Shown here piece after piece: positions 15,458 to 23,354 of a DNA stretch of 44,644 nucleotides. The notes under the pieces are model-generated. The model did not search any database. It worked only from the letters and a program-made list of their open reading frames with translations, and was not told where the DNA came from. This stretch comes from an uncultured bacterium. Lineage in GTDB: Bacteria; Patescibacteriota; Minisyncoccia; Phycocordibacterales; CAIZLB01. A program made the position numbers and the translations under genes. The DNA lies in assembly GCA_903864515.1 (NCBI GenBank), contig CAIPFZ010000027.1, forward strand, positions 1-44,644. The letters run 5' to 3'. Within the stretch, counting starts at the first letter, position 1. The number at the start of each line of letters is the position of its first letter.

Positions 15458-15961
15458 TTACTTCAACACCAATGCAATAGAGGATGCTATAATCCCTAAA
15501 ACTAAAATATTTCTGGCTAATAAAAATAGTTTTCTCTTTGGAGTGTAATAAAATTTATATATCCCAAAAATATAACTAGCTACATTTTTTACCGTCTTAT
15601 CTCTATCCTTAAGAGTTTCCAACAGCTTATTTGCATACTCTTCTGAAGAATCAAAATTTACAATGTTACCGTTAGATATTAGGTTATGCTCTTTATTTTT
15701 ATTGTTTCTTGGTGGATATATAGAATAGATACTCACTATCGCAGAAAGACCAGCAAAAAAAGCCAGTATACCAAATACAGTATTATCGCCAGAACTTTTA
15801 ATTTGAGTTGCTGAAAATGCAAATATAGCCATGCTTATACCAATTAATATATTAGCCTGACTATCAAAATGCCTGACGGATTGAACACTTTTATTCATTA
15901 TAGCCGCAGTCATTCTAATAATTGAACTATTATCCATTTCATTTGAATTATTATTTTCCAT
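15458..15961 (-). CDS. PycTM/DUF5706-like two-helix membrane protein
   Basis: 167 aa from the ATG at 15961. Pattern: a soluble helix, SVRHFDSQANILIGISMAIF starting the first membrane segment (about residues 37-55), a second segment (60-80) ending IYPPR, a soluble middle with FDSSEEYANKLLETLKDRD, and a last hydrophobic segment (145-165) after KRKLFLLARN. This is the order seen in Pycsar effector (PycTM, DUF5706) proteins, which cause membrane damage in anti-phage signalling when paired with a cyclase. No cyclase is in the window, so a defence role is only a possibility. Convergent with TrmB E. Confidence 0.55.
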   Translation of the reverse strand: MENNNSNEMDNSSIIRMTAAIMNKSVQSVRHFDSQANILIGISMAIFAFSATQIKSSGDNTVFGILAFFAGLSAIVSIYSIYPPRNNKNKEHNLISNGNIVNFDSSEEYANKLLETLKDRDKTVKNVASYIFGIYKFYYTPKRKLFLLARNILVLGIIASSIALVLK

Positions 15962-16040
15962 ATTCGTATATTTTACCACAAATCACAAGACAAAAGTACA
16001 CACCTCTTTAGAAAATATGTAATCCAAGAACACTTTATAC

Positions 16041-16074
16041 AAAAAAAGACCCGCCGCCCTGTGAAGGACGGCGG
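16041..16074 (-). terminator. second terminator downstream of SBP F
   Basis: CCGCCG...CGGCGG stem with one internal mismatch around GTGAA; on the minus strand it is followed by TCTTTTTTT. Back-up to the terminator at 16146. Confidence 0.75.
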
Positions 16075-16145
16075 TAACATCTGATACCTAATATATTATT
16101 CCTTTTTTATTTTTTGTCAATCAAAAGATGTAGATAATTTACCAA

Positions 16146-16171
16146 ACAAAAAACGAGCACTTTCATGCCCG
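16146..16171 (-). terminator. intrinsic terminator of SBP F
   Basis: On the minus strand CGGGCA and UGCUCG pair (6 bp, one G-U) around UGAAAG, followed by UUUUUUG, 27 nt after the SBP F stop codon. Confidence 0.8.
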
Positions 16172-16198
16172 CCTTTTATCTTTTAATACATGAATCTA

Positions 16199-17287
16199 TT
16201 ATTTCACAAACTCCGCTTGCTTATTCTTCATAACCTTAACAGATGCTTCTGTTATAAACAGACCATCCTTATCAATCTTAGTCTTTCCAAACAAAACAGA
16301 ATTGTATTCACCGTCTTTGTTTAGCATCTTAGCAAAATCCTCAGATGACAACTTATTTTTAGAATTCTCTTGAGACTTAATCATAAGAGTAACCAAGTCA
16401 TAAACATAAGCCGATCCAGGTTTTGGAGTATGACCATAAGTTTTTACAAACTTATCTGTAAACTCTTGAGGAACAACAGAGTCTCCAACAAACCACATCC
16501 CTTCATAAAGCTCAGGCTCGTTACTCCACTCAAATGACTCAGCAGATGTAATCTTAAACTTAGCACCTAAATCCTTCGCTTGTTTTGTAAACAACTCTAT
16601 TTCTGGTGAAAACAAAACTAGTGCAACTATTTCTGGATTTTCACCCTTAAGTTTTGTAATCAATGTTCTGAAATCTTTATCACCAACATTTGTTAAATTA
16701 TATGAAGTCAATTTAACATTAGAAGTTTCTAGTGCTTTTTTAATGCCACCAGAAACTGCCATTGTACCTGGATGATTTGCGTCTACGATAGCAACTGTTT
16801 TATGAGCTCTTTTATCTATTTCTTTAACTAACAAATCACCTTCTTTATACGCTGGAGTCCAGTGTATAAAGTTGTATTCCCCTATCGCAGAAGTTGGATC
16901 AGAAGCAAGACCAAATCTTGGTATTTTTGCATTCTCATTTACAGGGGCTGATGCGTTACTTGTACCAGATCCGAAAGTAATTATTGACCAAACCTTATCT
17001 ACATTAATAAACTTTGTAATAGCTGTTACAGTTTTTGTTGGATTGAAAGCATCATCTTCAAACACAAGACTGTAATTATATTTTGTATTTCCTGCGTCTT
17101 TCAAAGCTAGCTCAGCAGCTTGTTTTGCAGACTCACCTAGAAAAGCAGCTCCACCAGTTAACGGAAGAGACAGACCAATTTTAACAGGTTCATTTGTATC
17201 AGACTTTTTACTGAATACACCAGAAAGTGTGGACATCAACAGAATGGCTACTATAACGACAATTCCTATAATAATTTTCTTTTTCAT
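16199..17287 (-). CDS. Liv-type substrate-binding protein F, membrane anchored
   Basis: 362 aa. Anchor at residues 4-22 (IIIGIVVIVAILLMSTL), then VKIGLSLPLTGGAAFLGES, the opening strand and pocket loop of type I binding receptors. LVFEDDAFNPTKTVTAITKF and IITFGSGTSNASAP are conserved pocket regions. The IN-x-x-GGI motif is missing, placing it with paralogues A, B, C and G. Promoter TTGATA-17-TAATAT, with a palindromic operator candidate over the -35 box. Divergent from the TrmB gene at 17481; followed by two terminators. Confidence 0.9.
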   Translation of the reverse strand: MKKKIIIGIVVIVAILLMSTLSGVFSKKSDTNEPVKIGLSLPLTGGAAFLGESAKQAAELALKDAGNTKYNYSLVFEDDAFNPTKTVTAITKFINVDKVWSIITFGSGTSNASAPVNENAKIPRFGLASDPTSAIGEYNFIHWTPAYKEGDLLVKEIDKRAHKTVAIVDANHPGTMAVSGGIKKALETSNVKLTSYNLTNVGDKDFRTLITKLKGENPEIVALVLFSPEIELFTKQAKDLGAKFKITSAESFEWSNEPELYEGMWFVGDSVVPQEFTDKFVKTYGHTPKPGSAYVYDLVTLMIKSQENSKNKLSSEDFAKMLNKDGEYNSVLFGKTKIDKDGLFITEASVKVMKNKQAEFVK

Positions 17288-17350
17288 ATTTTAAGTAAGT
17301 AATTTAATTTATAAATAACCCCCTTGAGTTATGTTAAGATTATGACACGT

Positions 17351-17383
17351 ATATTAGTTTTGTGTAATCATGTTATCAACATG
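17351..17383 (-). promoter_or_regulatory. promoter of SBP F with palindromic operator
   Basis: TTGATA (17374-17379), 17 bp, TAATAT (17351-17356) on the minus strand. The perfect palindrome CATGTT-ATC-AACATG (17369-17383) is centred on the -35 box, the right place for a repressor site of the divergent TrmB protein (inference). Confidence 0.65.
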
Positions 17384-17445
17384 TATCATAAATATTCATA
17401 TTTTAGGCTATATTTTAGCCTTCCGCTGGCTTTTGTTCGTAAAAA

Positions 17446-17474
17446 TTGACAGAAATTAGGCCTCCTGCGATAAT
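17446..17474 (+). promoter_or_regulatory. promoter of TrmB F, leaderless type
   Basis: TTGACA (17446-17451), 17 bp, GATAAT (17469-17474), then 6 nt to the ATG at 17481. Confidence 0.78.
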
Positions 17475-17480
17475 ATAATC

Positions 17481-18308
17481 ATGTTAGAAATTGACCAATT
17501 ACAAGCTCGCCTAGAAAAGACCGGGCTGACGGATAAAGAATCTATCGTTTACTCTGCCCTACTAGAGCATGGCGGTGCATATCCTTCTAAGATTGCAGAA
17601 GAAACAAAGTTGAATAGAAGTACAGTTTATAAGATTCTTCTTGACCTCTCTGTAAAAGGATTGATAAGTGAAATACAAAAGAAGGGAAAATTATTTTATC
17701 AAGTAGAAAATCCCGAGAAACTCACTAGATATCTTAAAGATAAAGTAACTATTGCAAATGATCATTTGGAGAAGGCAAATAAATTGATTCCGGAAATTGA
17801 AGGTCTATACAGTCTTTTTGCCGATAAGCCGAAGATTTCATATTTTGAAGGGCAAGAGAATGTTATGCAAATTTATGCAGATCATTTGAATGTTAAAAAA
17901 CCATATGAGATGCTTGCTTGGGCAAACACAACATACTTAAAAGATTTATTAAAATCTGACTTCTTCCTACACTACAGGACAACAAAAGAGAAACTTGGAA
18001 TAACGACAAGAGGTATTGTTCCTGATACAGAATACGATGTGGATTTTGTTAAAAATACATATACAAAAATTGGTATTGCAGAAAAGTACTGGCCCAACAT
18101 GAAATACATCTCACATAAAGATTTCTCATTTGAAGGAGAGATTACAATTTACGGAGAGGATAAAGTTTCTATTGTTAATCTAAACAAGAATCACTTTACG
18201 GGGACTGTCATACAAGATAAAACTATTCACAATATGATGCGAATGATTTTTGAGTTGTCTTGGAAGGGTGCGGATTCTTATGACCTTCTGGCTAAAAAGT
18301 CCCCATAG
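17481..18308 (+). CDS. TrmB-family transcriptional regulator (partner of SBP F)
   Basis: 275 aa. Winged HTH at residues 8-78 (LEKTGLTDKESIVYSALL, recognition helix LNRSTVYKILLDLSVKGL), then KPKISYFEGQENVMQIY at the start of the effector domain. The late segment HKDFSFEGEITIYGEDKVSIVNL resembles the equivalent part of the other TrmB proteins here. Divergent from SBP F and probably its regulator. Convergent with the methyltransferase at 18315 with a 6-bp gap. Confidence 0.88.
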   Translation: MLEIDQLQARLEKTGLTDKESIVYSALLEHGGAYPSKIAEETKLNRSTVYKILLDLSVKGLISEIQKKGKLFYQVENPEKLTRYLKDKVTIANDHLEKANKLIPEIEGLYSLFADKPKISYFEGQENVMQIYADHLNVKKPYEMLAWANTTYLKDLLKSDFFLHYRTTKEKLGITTRGIVPDTEYDVDFVKNTYTKIGIAEKYWPNMKYISHKDFSFEGEITIYGEDKVSIVNLNKNHFTGTVIQDKTIHNMMRMIFELSWKGADSYDLLAKKSP

Positions 18309-18314
18309 TGTATT

Positions 18315-19202
18315 TTATTTCCAAACTCTAATATTCTTATTTTGTAATGATAATTCTTTTAGCCCCCTAGTAATTGAGCTATCTTCGTCTTTTAAATTAA
18401 TAGTTAATTTAAAGTTTTCTAGTACGAAATCCATTTCAGGCTTACTCAGCATATAATCTACATTCACAATATCCATATTAAGAAGTTTTTTCCAAAACAA
18501 ATTCTCTAATTCAAAATTTCTCAAGTCATTCTTATACACAGAGCTACCTGACACACCTGATATTTTATTCATCCCCTCTTTTATTATCTCATTATCTTGA
18601 AATTCAGGGTGGTTTCTAAGTGTGTCGTCCAACATAAATATACTACCGTTTGCACTCATGAGAGGTTTAATAAAATTTGATATTTTAGATTTTAAATCAT
18701 CATCAAAATATTGAGATACAACACCTTCGCTAAAAATCAGAACGGGGTTATCTAAATTCAATTCACCTTCTATTCTCTTCCAAGTCTCTTCTTCTGCTAA
18801 ATCGCCCGAGATGAACTTTAGATTATCGATCTCACCTTTTGTTTCACTAATAATATCTCTTTTTAAATCTGAATTTTCCTTGAATTCAACCTCAATATAT
18901 TTTCCAATCCTGCAATCTAAATTCAAAAAGTGTGGAGTAAAACCAGCTCCTAATTCAACTATCTGCAATCTTTCACCGAACTCCTTTGCCATAAAGTTCA
19001 AAATTGATTGATTTGTATGAAATCTAGCAACTGGAAAAGCAGAGAAATTATCACTTGACATTTTAGACCAGATTTTAGGCCACATCTCGCCAATTCTATT
19101 TTTTAAAGCATTGATTATTTCTTCACTGTATTTAACATCTGCATGGTCATTTAAATCAAGTATTGTACTTGAAGTTTTCTGTATTTTTTCTTTATCTATC
19201 AT
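18315..19202 (-). CDS. leucine-carboxyl-methyltransferase-like SAM methyltransferase
   Basis: 295 aa. The motif LQIVELGAGFTPHFLNLDC and the following YIEVEFKEN with a downstream acidic loop are typical of the LCM/Tcmp branch of SAM-dependent O-methyltransferases; VLIFSEGVVSQYF is the motif IV region. The substrate is unknown. It is the last gene of a three-gene transcript: SBP G, the HemB-like protein and this gene (5-bp gap to the HemB-like stop). Co-transcription suggests all three act on or sense the same compound, which is inference. Confidence 0.75.
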   Translation of the reverse strand: MIDKEKIQKTSSTILDLNDHADVKYSEEIINALKNRIGEMWPKIWSKMSSDNFSAFPVARFHTNQSILNFMAKEFGERLQIVELGAGFTPHFLNLDCRIGKYIEVEFKENSDLKRDIISETKGEIDNLKFISGDLAEEETWKRIEGELNLDNPVLIFSEGVVSQYFDDDLKSKISNFIKPLMSANGSIFMLDDTLRNHPEFQDNEIIKEGMNKISGVSGSSVYKNDLRNFELENLFWKKLLNMDIVNVDYMLSKPEMDFVLENFKLTINLKDEDSSITRGLKELSLQNKNIRVWK

Positions 19203-19207
19203 AATAT

Positions 19208-20095
19208 TTAATTATTTTTATTTGACCATCTCAAGAAATGATCTGGTGCGTAACCTATTATATAATCTGTACCACATCTTTTAAAGGCAGAATGTACTTC
19301 ATCGAAAGCTTCATTTTCATCAACTACCCCCACCCTTCCAGCCTCCTTAAGCATAGAGTATTCACCACTTACATGGTAGATAGAAATAGGTAATTTAGTT
19401 TGCTGTCTTGCTCTATAAATTATATCTAAATACATCATGGCTGGTTTTACCATAACAATATCCGCACCCTGCTTTTCATCCTCAGAAATATGATTCAATG
19501 CTTCCTCGGCATTCAATGGAGAAATATGAAATTCATAAGGCATCTTTCCATCTTTAGGAGACTGAATTGTCTTAAAATATGGACCATAGAGAGATGAAGA
19601 GAACTTTGCACTATACCCCATTATTTTTGTAGAAGTTAAACCAGATTCATTTAAAACTTTTTTAACCTCACGAACTTGGTTCTCTAATGGTAGACATGGA
19701 CAAACATAATCAGCGCCAGCATTTGCAAATGCAACAGCAAGCTTTCCGGCAAGCTCATAACTCTTTTCATAATCAACTTTCTCATCTTTTATAATCAAGC
19801 TATGCCCATCTGCAGAATATGGTGACAATCCAACATCAGCATGAATTACAATATCTGTACCAAATTTTTCTTTGGCAATTTTAATAAAGTTCTTAATCAA
19901 ACCATCAGTACAAGCAAATTCTACAGATTTATTATCAGTTGAACCAAATACTAGGAAATCTGTTATTCCTTGATCTAGATAAGTTTTTATGAATTCTAAT
20001 CCTGATTCAAGAGTGTGATAATAGACATCAACCATTGGTGAGTCTTGTCTATCAGTTATTCCTTCCTTTAGGAAAATGCAAGCTATGTATTTCAT
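19208..20095 (-). CDS. HemB-like (ALAD-fold) protein
   Basis: 295 aa from the ATG at 20095. Both Schiff-base lysine motifs of porphobilinogen synthase are visible: IMGYSAKFSSSLYGP (about residue 165) and GADIVMVKPAMMYLDII (about 220), plus ISIYHVSGEYSMLKEA. The metal-binding cysteine triad is absent; the site reads DVGLSPYSADGHSLI, as in zinc-independent enzymes. The usual PSDMMDGR loop is replaced by CPCLPLENQ, and the N terminus is shorter than the roughly 325-330 aa norm. Heme synthesis is rare in CPR bacteria and no other heme gene is near, so it may be a re-purposed ALAD-fold enzyme. It lies between SBP G and a methyltransferase. Confidence 0.8.
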   Translation of the reverse strand: MKYIACIFLKEGITDRQDSPMVDVYYHTLESGLEFIKTYLDQGITDFLVFGSTDNKSVEFACTDGLIKNFIKIAKEKFGTDIVIHADVGLSPYSADGHSLIIKDEKVDYEKSYELAGKLAVAFANAGADYVCPCLPLENQVREVKKVLNESGLTSTKIMGYSAKFSSSLYGPYFKTIQSPKDGKMPYEFHISPLNAEEALNHISEDEKQGADIVMVKPAMMYLDIIYRARQQTKLPISIYHVSGEYSMLKEAGRVGVVDENEAFDEVHSAFKRCGTDYIIGYAPDHFLRWSNKNN

Positions 20096-20120
20096 GTTAG
20101 TGTTTATTTCTATATTATTT

Positions 20121-21233
20121 TTACAGATTCGCAAAAGTTCCGTCTGTATTAACCTTTCTCCAAACCAACTTCTTATTTATATTCTGACATGATCCGTCAA
20201 AAGATACGTCACCAGTAATACCCTTAAACTCTGCCATTTTTGGTAAGTACTCAGCAATCTTTTTTGGATTTCCTCCAACTTCATTTATTGCCTTGCTTAA
20301 AATATTGTATGAATCGTAGGTTAATGCACCGAGGAGTATAGGCGAAGCGTTATAATTTGATGTGTATGTATTTGAATAATTTACAGCATCTGAATTTGCA
20401 TTAAGATCCGCCTGTGGAGAATACATGTAGTCAACAAATTTTACATCCTTAGCGATAGTTCTATTTTTAAGATTAGGACTTGTAATTGTCCAGATATCGG
20501 AAACGATAGGCTTAGACCAACCCATTTCTTTTAACTGATTAAACATTGGCTCTGGTGTAATATTATTAATTACAACCAGTGCATCTATATCTTTTTGTTT
20601 TTCAGTTAACTTTAAGATATTGGATCTTAGGTCTCCTGATGCCTGATCGTATATTTCAACACCCACAACTTCTCCACCAAGTTCCACAAATGATGCTTTG
20701 ACTTGCTCAATCATCACTTTTCCATATTCATTATTTGGAGACAGCATCGCAATCTTTTTATATTTCAATGTATTATTTACATACTCCGAAATAGAACCGC
20801 CTAATATATCTGCGGTTAATCCGATTCTACATGTTAATGGACTATCATCAGTAAAAGCTGGTGTTGTTGCCGATTGTGCGAAGATCATGATTCCATCCTG
20901 TACAGCTTTTTCTCTCACTGCGGCAACCACAGGACTTCCATCGGCAATGATTATTTTTACCCCCTTCATCTTAAGTGCTTCGTATCCCGAAACAGATGTC
21001 TTTGGATCATATCTTGAGTCCTCATAAATTAGTTCGATTTTTTCATTTGGATTGTCTTTTACCACCATGGCAAGCGCATTCTTTTGAACTTCCCCCGCAA
21101 TTGCAAGTGGGCCAGAAAGAGGAGTTAGAACTCCAATCTTAATTTTTCCATTATCATCTTCCTTATTAACACCAAGAACTACTAAAATAATCACTACAAT
21201 AATAATGATTGCCCAAATAATTTTCTTTTTCAT
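20121..21233 (-). CDS. Liv-type substrate-binding protein G, membrane anchored
   Basis: 370 aa from the ATG at 21233 (a TTG three codons earlier is less likely). Anchor at residues 4-20, then IKIGVLTPLSGPLAIAGEV of the type I binding fold. The later segments MLSPNNEYGKVMIEQV and DALVVINNITPEPMF are second-lobe strands typical of Liv receptors. This is the only SBP of the array without a TrmB partner: the divergent position is taken by the PEP-CTERM-like gene at 21420. It heads a transcript with the HemB-like protein and a methyltransferase. Confidence 0.9.
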   Translation of the reverse strand: MKKKIIWAIIIIVVIILVVLGVNKEDDNGKIKIGVLTPLSGPLAIAGEVQKNALAMVVKDNPNEKIELIYEDSRYDPKTSVSGYEALKMKGVKIIIADGSPVVAAVREKAVQDGIMIFAQSATTPAFTDDSPLTCRIGLTADILGGSISEYVNNTLKYKKIAMLSPNNEYGKVMIEQVKASFVELGGEVVGVEIYDQASGDLRSNILKLTEKQKDIDALVVINNITPEPMFNQLKEMGWSKPIVSDIWTITSPNLKNRTIAKDVKFVDYMYSPQADLNANSDAVNYSNTYTSNYNASPILLGALTYDSYNILSKAINEVGGNPKKIAEYLPKMAEFKGITGDVSFDGSCQNINKKLVWRKVNTDGTFANL

Positions 21234-21316
21234 ATATAACAATTTTACTCTTTATCGCCTTAAAATACAACACAAATACAGATTAAAATGTATTTCTATT
21301 ACATATTATCTAGGCA

Positions 21317-21345
21317 TTGACAGCAATGTTTTCTTATATTATAAT
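21317..21345 (+). promoter_or_regulatory. consensus promoter of the PEP-CTERM-like gene
   Basis: TTGACA (21317-21322), 17 bp, TATAAT (21340-21345): a perfect sigma-70 match. The -35 box lies in the palindrome CATTG-ACAG-CAATG. The motif TGACAGCAAT also occurs at the -35 of SBP B. Confidence 0.85.
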
Positions 21346-21419
21346 ACTAAACAGATCTTTCCAATTAAGGACAGACACTTTTCATTAAACCAACAAACAA
21401 TTAGGAACAAGAACACATA

Positions 21420-22046
21420 GTGAAAACAAACACTGGACTAGTTATTATTACCACCATTCTGTCAGCCATCCAGATCGCAGCCGGCGCCACCACCGCATTC
21501 TTCTACAAGTCAGGACCCATCGGAAGCTATATTGCTCAAAATGGACTGGATTACATTGTAGACAATCAGGGCGGTTGGACATTCCAAACCCCTGGTGGCG
21601 TTGATTTCGGAGACCAGAAGATGTGGACCTCCCTCACCAATATTAACGGCCAATATTGGCATCTGTATCTAACTGCGCCCAATGGAAAATCTTTGTCCGC
21701 AGGACTGTATCAGACAGTGGGCTGGGGTCAAAACCCCAATGGATACACTTTCACGTGGCTAGGTAATGGCCGAGGTGGCTCATCGATTTGCTGGGTGAAT
21801 ATTTTGGAATTTGTGTACGATCCTAAAACAAATATCGTGACAAATTTGGCGATTGATTTCATTCAAAGCGAAGGAACATCTTTTGATCCTAGCATGCAAC
21901 CATCAGCCTACGGATCATTTCGTAGCAATTCCAACTATTCGATCAACATGTCCTCGGATGCAATCAATCTTGTCATCCCTGAGCCGTCAAGCTTTCTGCT
22001 TGCAGGCATCGGGACATGCATTATGTTCATCCGGCGTCGGCGATAA
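21420..22046 (+). CDS. PEP-CTERM-like secreted protein
   Basis: 208 aa from a GTG. Signal peptide at residues 1-23, a Gly- and aromatic-rich middle with no known domain, and a C-terminal tripartite signal: VIPEPSSF, a hydrophobic segment of about 14 residues, then RRRR. This is the PEP-CTERM sorting signal used by exosortase systems, common in Verrucomicrobia, Planctomycetes and Proteobacteria. I know of no exosortase in CPR genomes and none is in the window. GC is visibly higher than the neighbours. It has a perfect sigma-70 promoter and a strong terminator, so it is a self-contained unit, probably acquired. Confidence 0.75.
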   Translation: MKTNTGLVIITTILSAIQIAAGATTAFFYKSGPIGSYIAQNGLDYIVDNQGGWTFQTPGGVDFGDQKMWTSLTNINGQYWHLYLTAPNGKSLSAGLYQTVGWGQNPNGYTFTWLGNGRGGSSICWVNILEFVYDPKTNIVTNLAIDFIQSEGTSFDPSMQPSAYGSFRSNSNYSINMSSDAINLVIPEPSSFLLAGIGTCIMFIRRRR

Positions 22047-22087
22047 AAAGCTGACACTTCAAGTTACTCTTTCAATCTAAAAGAGAA

Positions 22088-22114
22088 GACCCCGTGGCGC
22101 AAGCCAGCGGGGTC
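22088..22114. terminator. bidirectional intrinsic terminator
   Basis: GACCCCG/CGGGGTC (7 bp) continued by GGC/GCC around a GCAA tetraloop, with T-rich sequence on both sides; serves the PEP-CTERM-like gene and SBP H. Confidence 0.85.
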
Positions 22115-22153
22115 AAACTTTTGCTTATTTTTTAATTTCGATCCCAAATAAAC

Positions 22154-23284
22154 CTACTTCACCTCCTTAACCACCACCATCTCCCCTCCCTTAATATTAT
22201 AAATATTTATTGGAGTATCTTTTGCGGAATGTTTTGAAGTGAATGAGGTATCTCCATTTACTGTCTTGAATGTGTTGCCTTCTATATACTTTGGTATTTC
22301 TTCAGCCGTTTTTGATTTTGCAATGGATTCTGCAAGAATATAAATTGCATCATAACTTTTATTAGCTCCTCTTCTTGGTTTTTCTCCATATTTTTTCTCA
22401 AATCTTTTTACAAACTCATCAGAAGGGACTTCCCAATCAATCATTATTACACCTTCAATCTTACTCTTATCTACCTTTTGATTATTGAACACATCTCTCA
22501 TTGTCGTATAAGCAATTAATTGTGGTTTGAAATTTAAATTCTCCGCCACCTCAAGATATTTTACAATATCAAAATCTAACATATCCAAGAAAACTGCCGT
22601 AGGTTTCTTATCAACCAATTTAAGGATATTTGTCCTAAAATCGCTTGATCCAATAGCGGTATAAGATTCAACATTAAAAGAACCTTTGTCTTTCATAATA
22701 TTTGCAAGCGTATGTTCGATAGATTCACCAAACCCTGACTTATATCTAATCATCGCAAGATTATTAATTTTATTATCCGCAATTACAGAATCCAATTGAG
22801 AAATAACCTGATTGAATTTTGGGTACAAAACAAAACTATAATCATTCATTTCAAATGACCCGTCTATTTGAAAATTTACAGGAGAAATAAATACCTTCTT
22901 ATCCTTTTGTGCAAGTGCAAAAATTGGTTGCGCGGTAAAATCAAAAATCCCACCAATCACAGCATCAGCATTTTGAATTCCAACAAGTTTCTGATATGCA
23001 GAGACAGACCCTTGTGGTGTTGTTTGATCGTCCTCTATGTAGAGCTCAACAGGCCTACCATCTATACCACCGTTTTTGTTTATCTCCTCAACTGCCAAAT
23101 CCATTGCCTTCTTAGACATATTCCCAAAATCAGCTGCTACCCCCGTTAGTGAAATCATCGCTCCAATTTTTATAGGCTTTGCGCTCTTTGACAGAGTGCC
23201 GCCCTGCTTATTACCTACATTAAATATTAATACCAAACCCAAAGCCACAGCTATTAGTATTACCAAATATATTATTTTCTTCAT
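22154..23284 (-). CDS. Liv-type substrate-binding protein H, membrane anchored
   Basis: 376 aa from the ATG at 23284; an upstream in-frame TTG overlaps the promoter. Anchor at residues 4-22, then IKIGAMISLTGVAADFGNM and the canonical AVEEINKNGGIDGRPVEL motif of branched-chain amino acid receptors, so it belongs with paralogues D and E. Divergent from the TrmB gene at 23355 with 70 bp between starts. It is the SBP nearest to the lone LivM permease (24155-25021) and the best candidate for working with it. Confidence 0.92.
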   Translation of the reverse strand: MKKIIYLVILIAVALGLVLIFNVGNKQGGTLSKSAKPIKIGAMISLTGVAADFGNMSKKAMDLAVEEINKNGGIDGRPVELYIEDDQTTPQGSVSAYQKLVGIQNADAVIGGIFDFTAQPIFALAQKDKKVFISPVNFQIDGSFEMNDYSFVLYPKFNQVISQLDSVIADNKINNLAMIRYKSGFGESIEHTLANIMKDKGSFNVESYTAIGSSDFRTNILKLVDKKPTAVFLDMLDFDIVKYLEVAENLNFKPQLIAYTTMRDVFNNQKVDKSKIEGVIMIDWEVPSDEFVKRFEKKYGEKPRRGANKSYDAIYILAESIAKSKTAEEIPKYIEGNTFKTVNGDTSFTSKHSAKDTPINIYNIKGGEMVVVKEVK

Positions 23285-23292
23285 ATTGGACA

Positions 23293-23348
23293 ATAGTATA
23301 TATTATGTGTTATTATTGTTAACAGTTCGGCGAATTACGAATAACAAT
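23293..23348. promoter_or_regulatory. back-to-back promoters of SBP H and TrmB H
   Basis: Both directions can use a TTAACA -35 from the shared palindrome GTTAAC (23318-23323): minus-strand TTAACA-18-TACTAT (23293-23298) for SBP H, plus-strand TTAACA-18-AACAAT (23343-23348), 6 nt before the TrmB ATG. Hexamers are imperfect. Confidence 0.45.
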
Positions 23349-23354
23349 GAAAAT

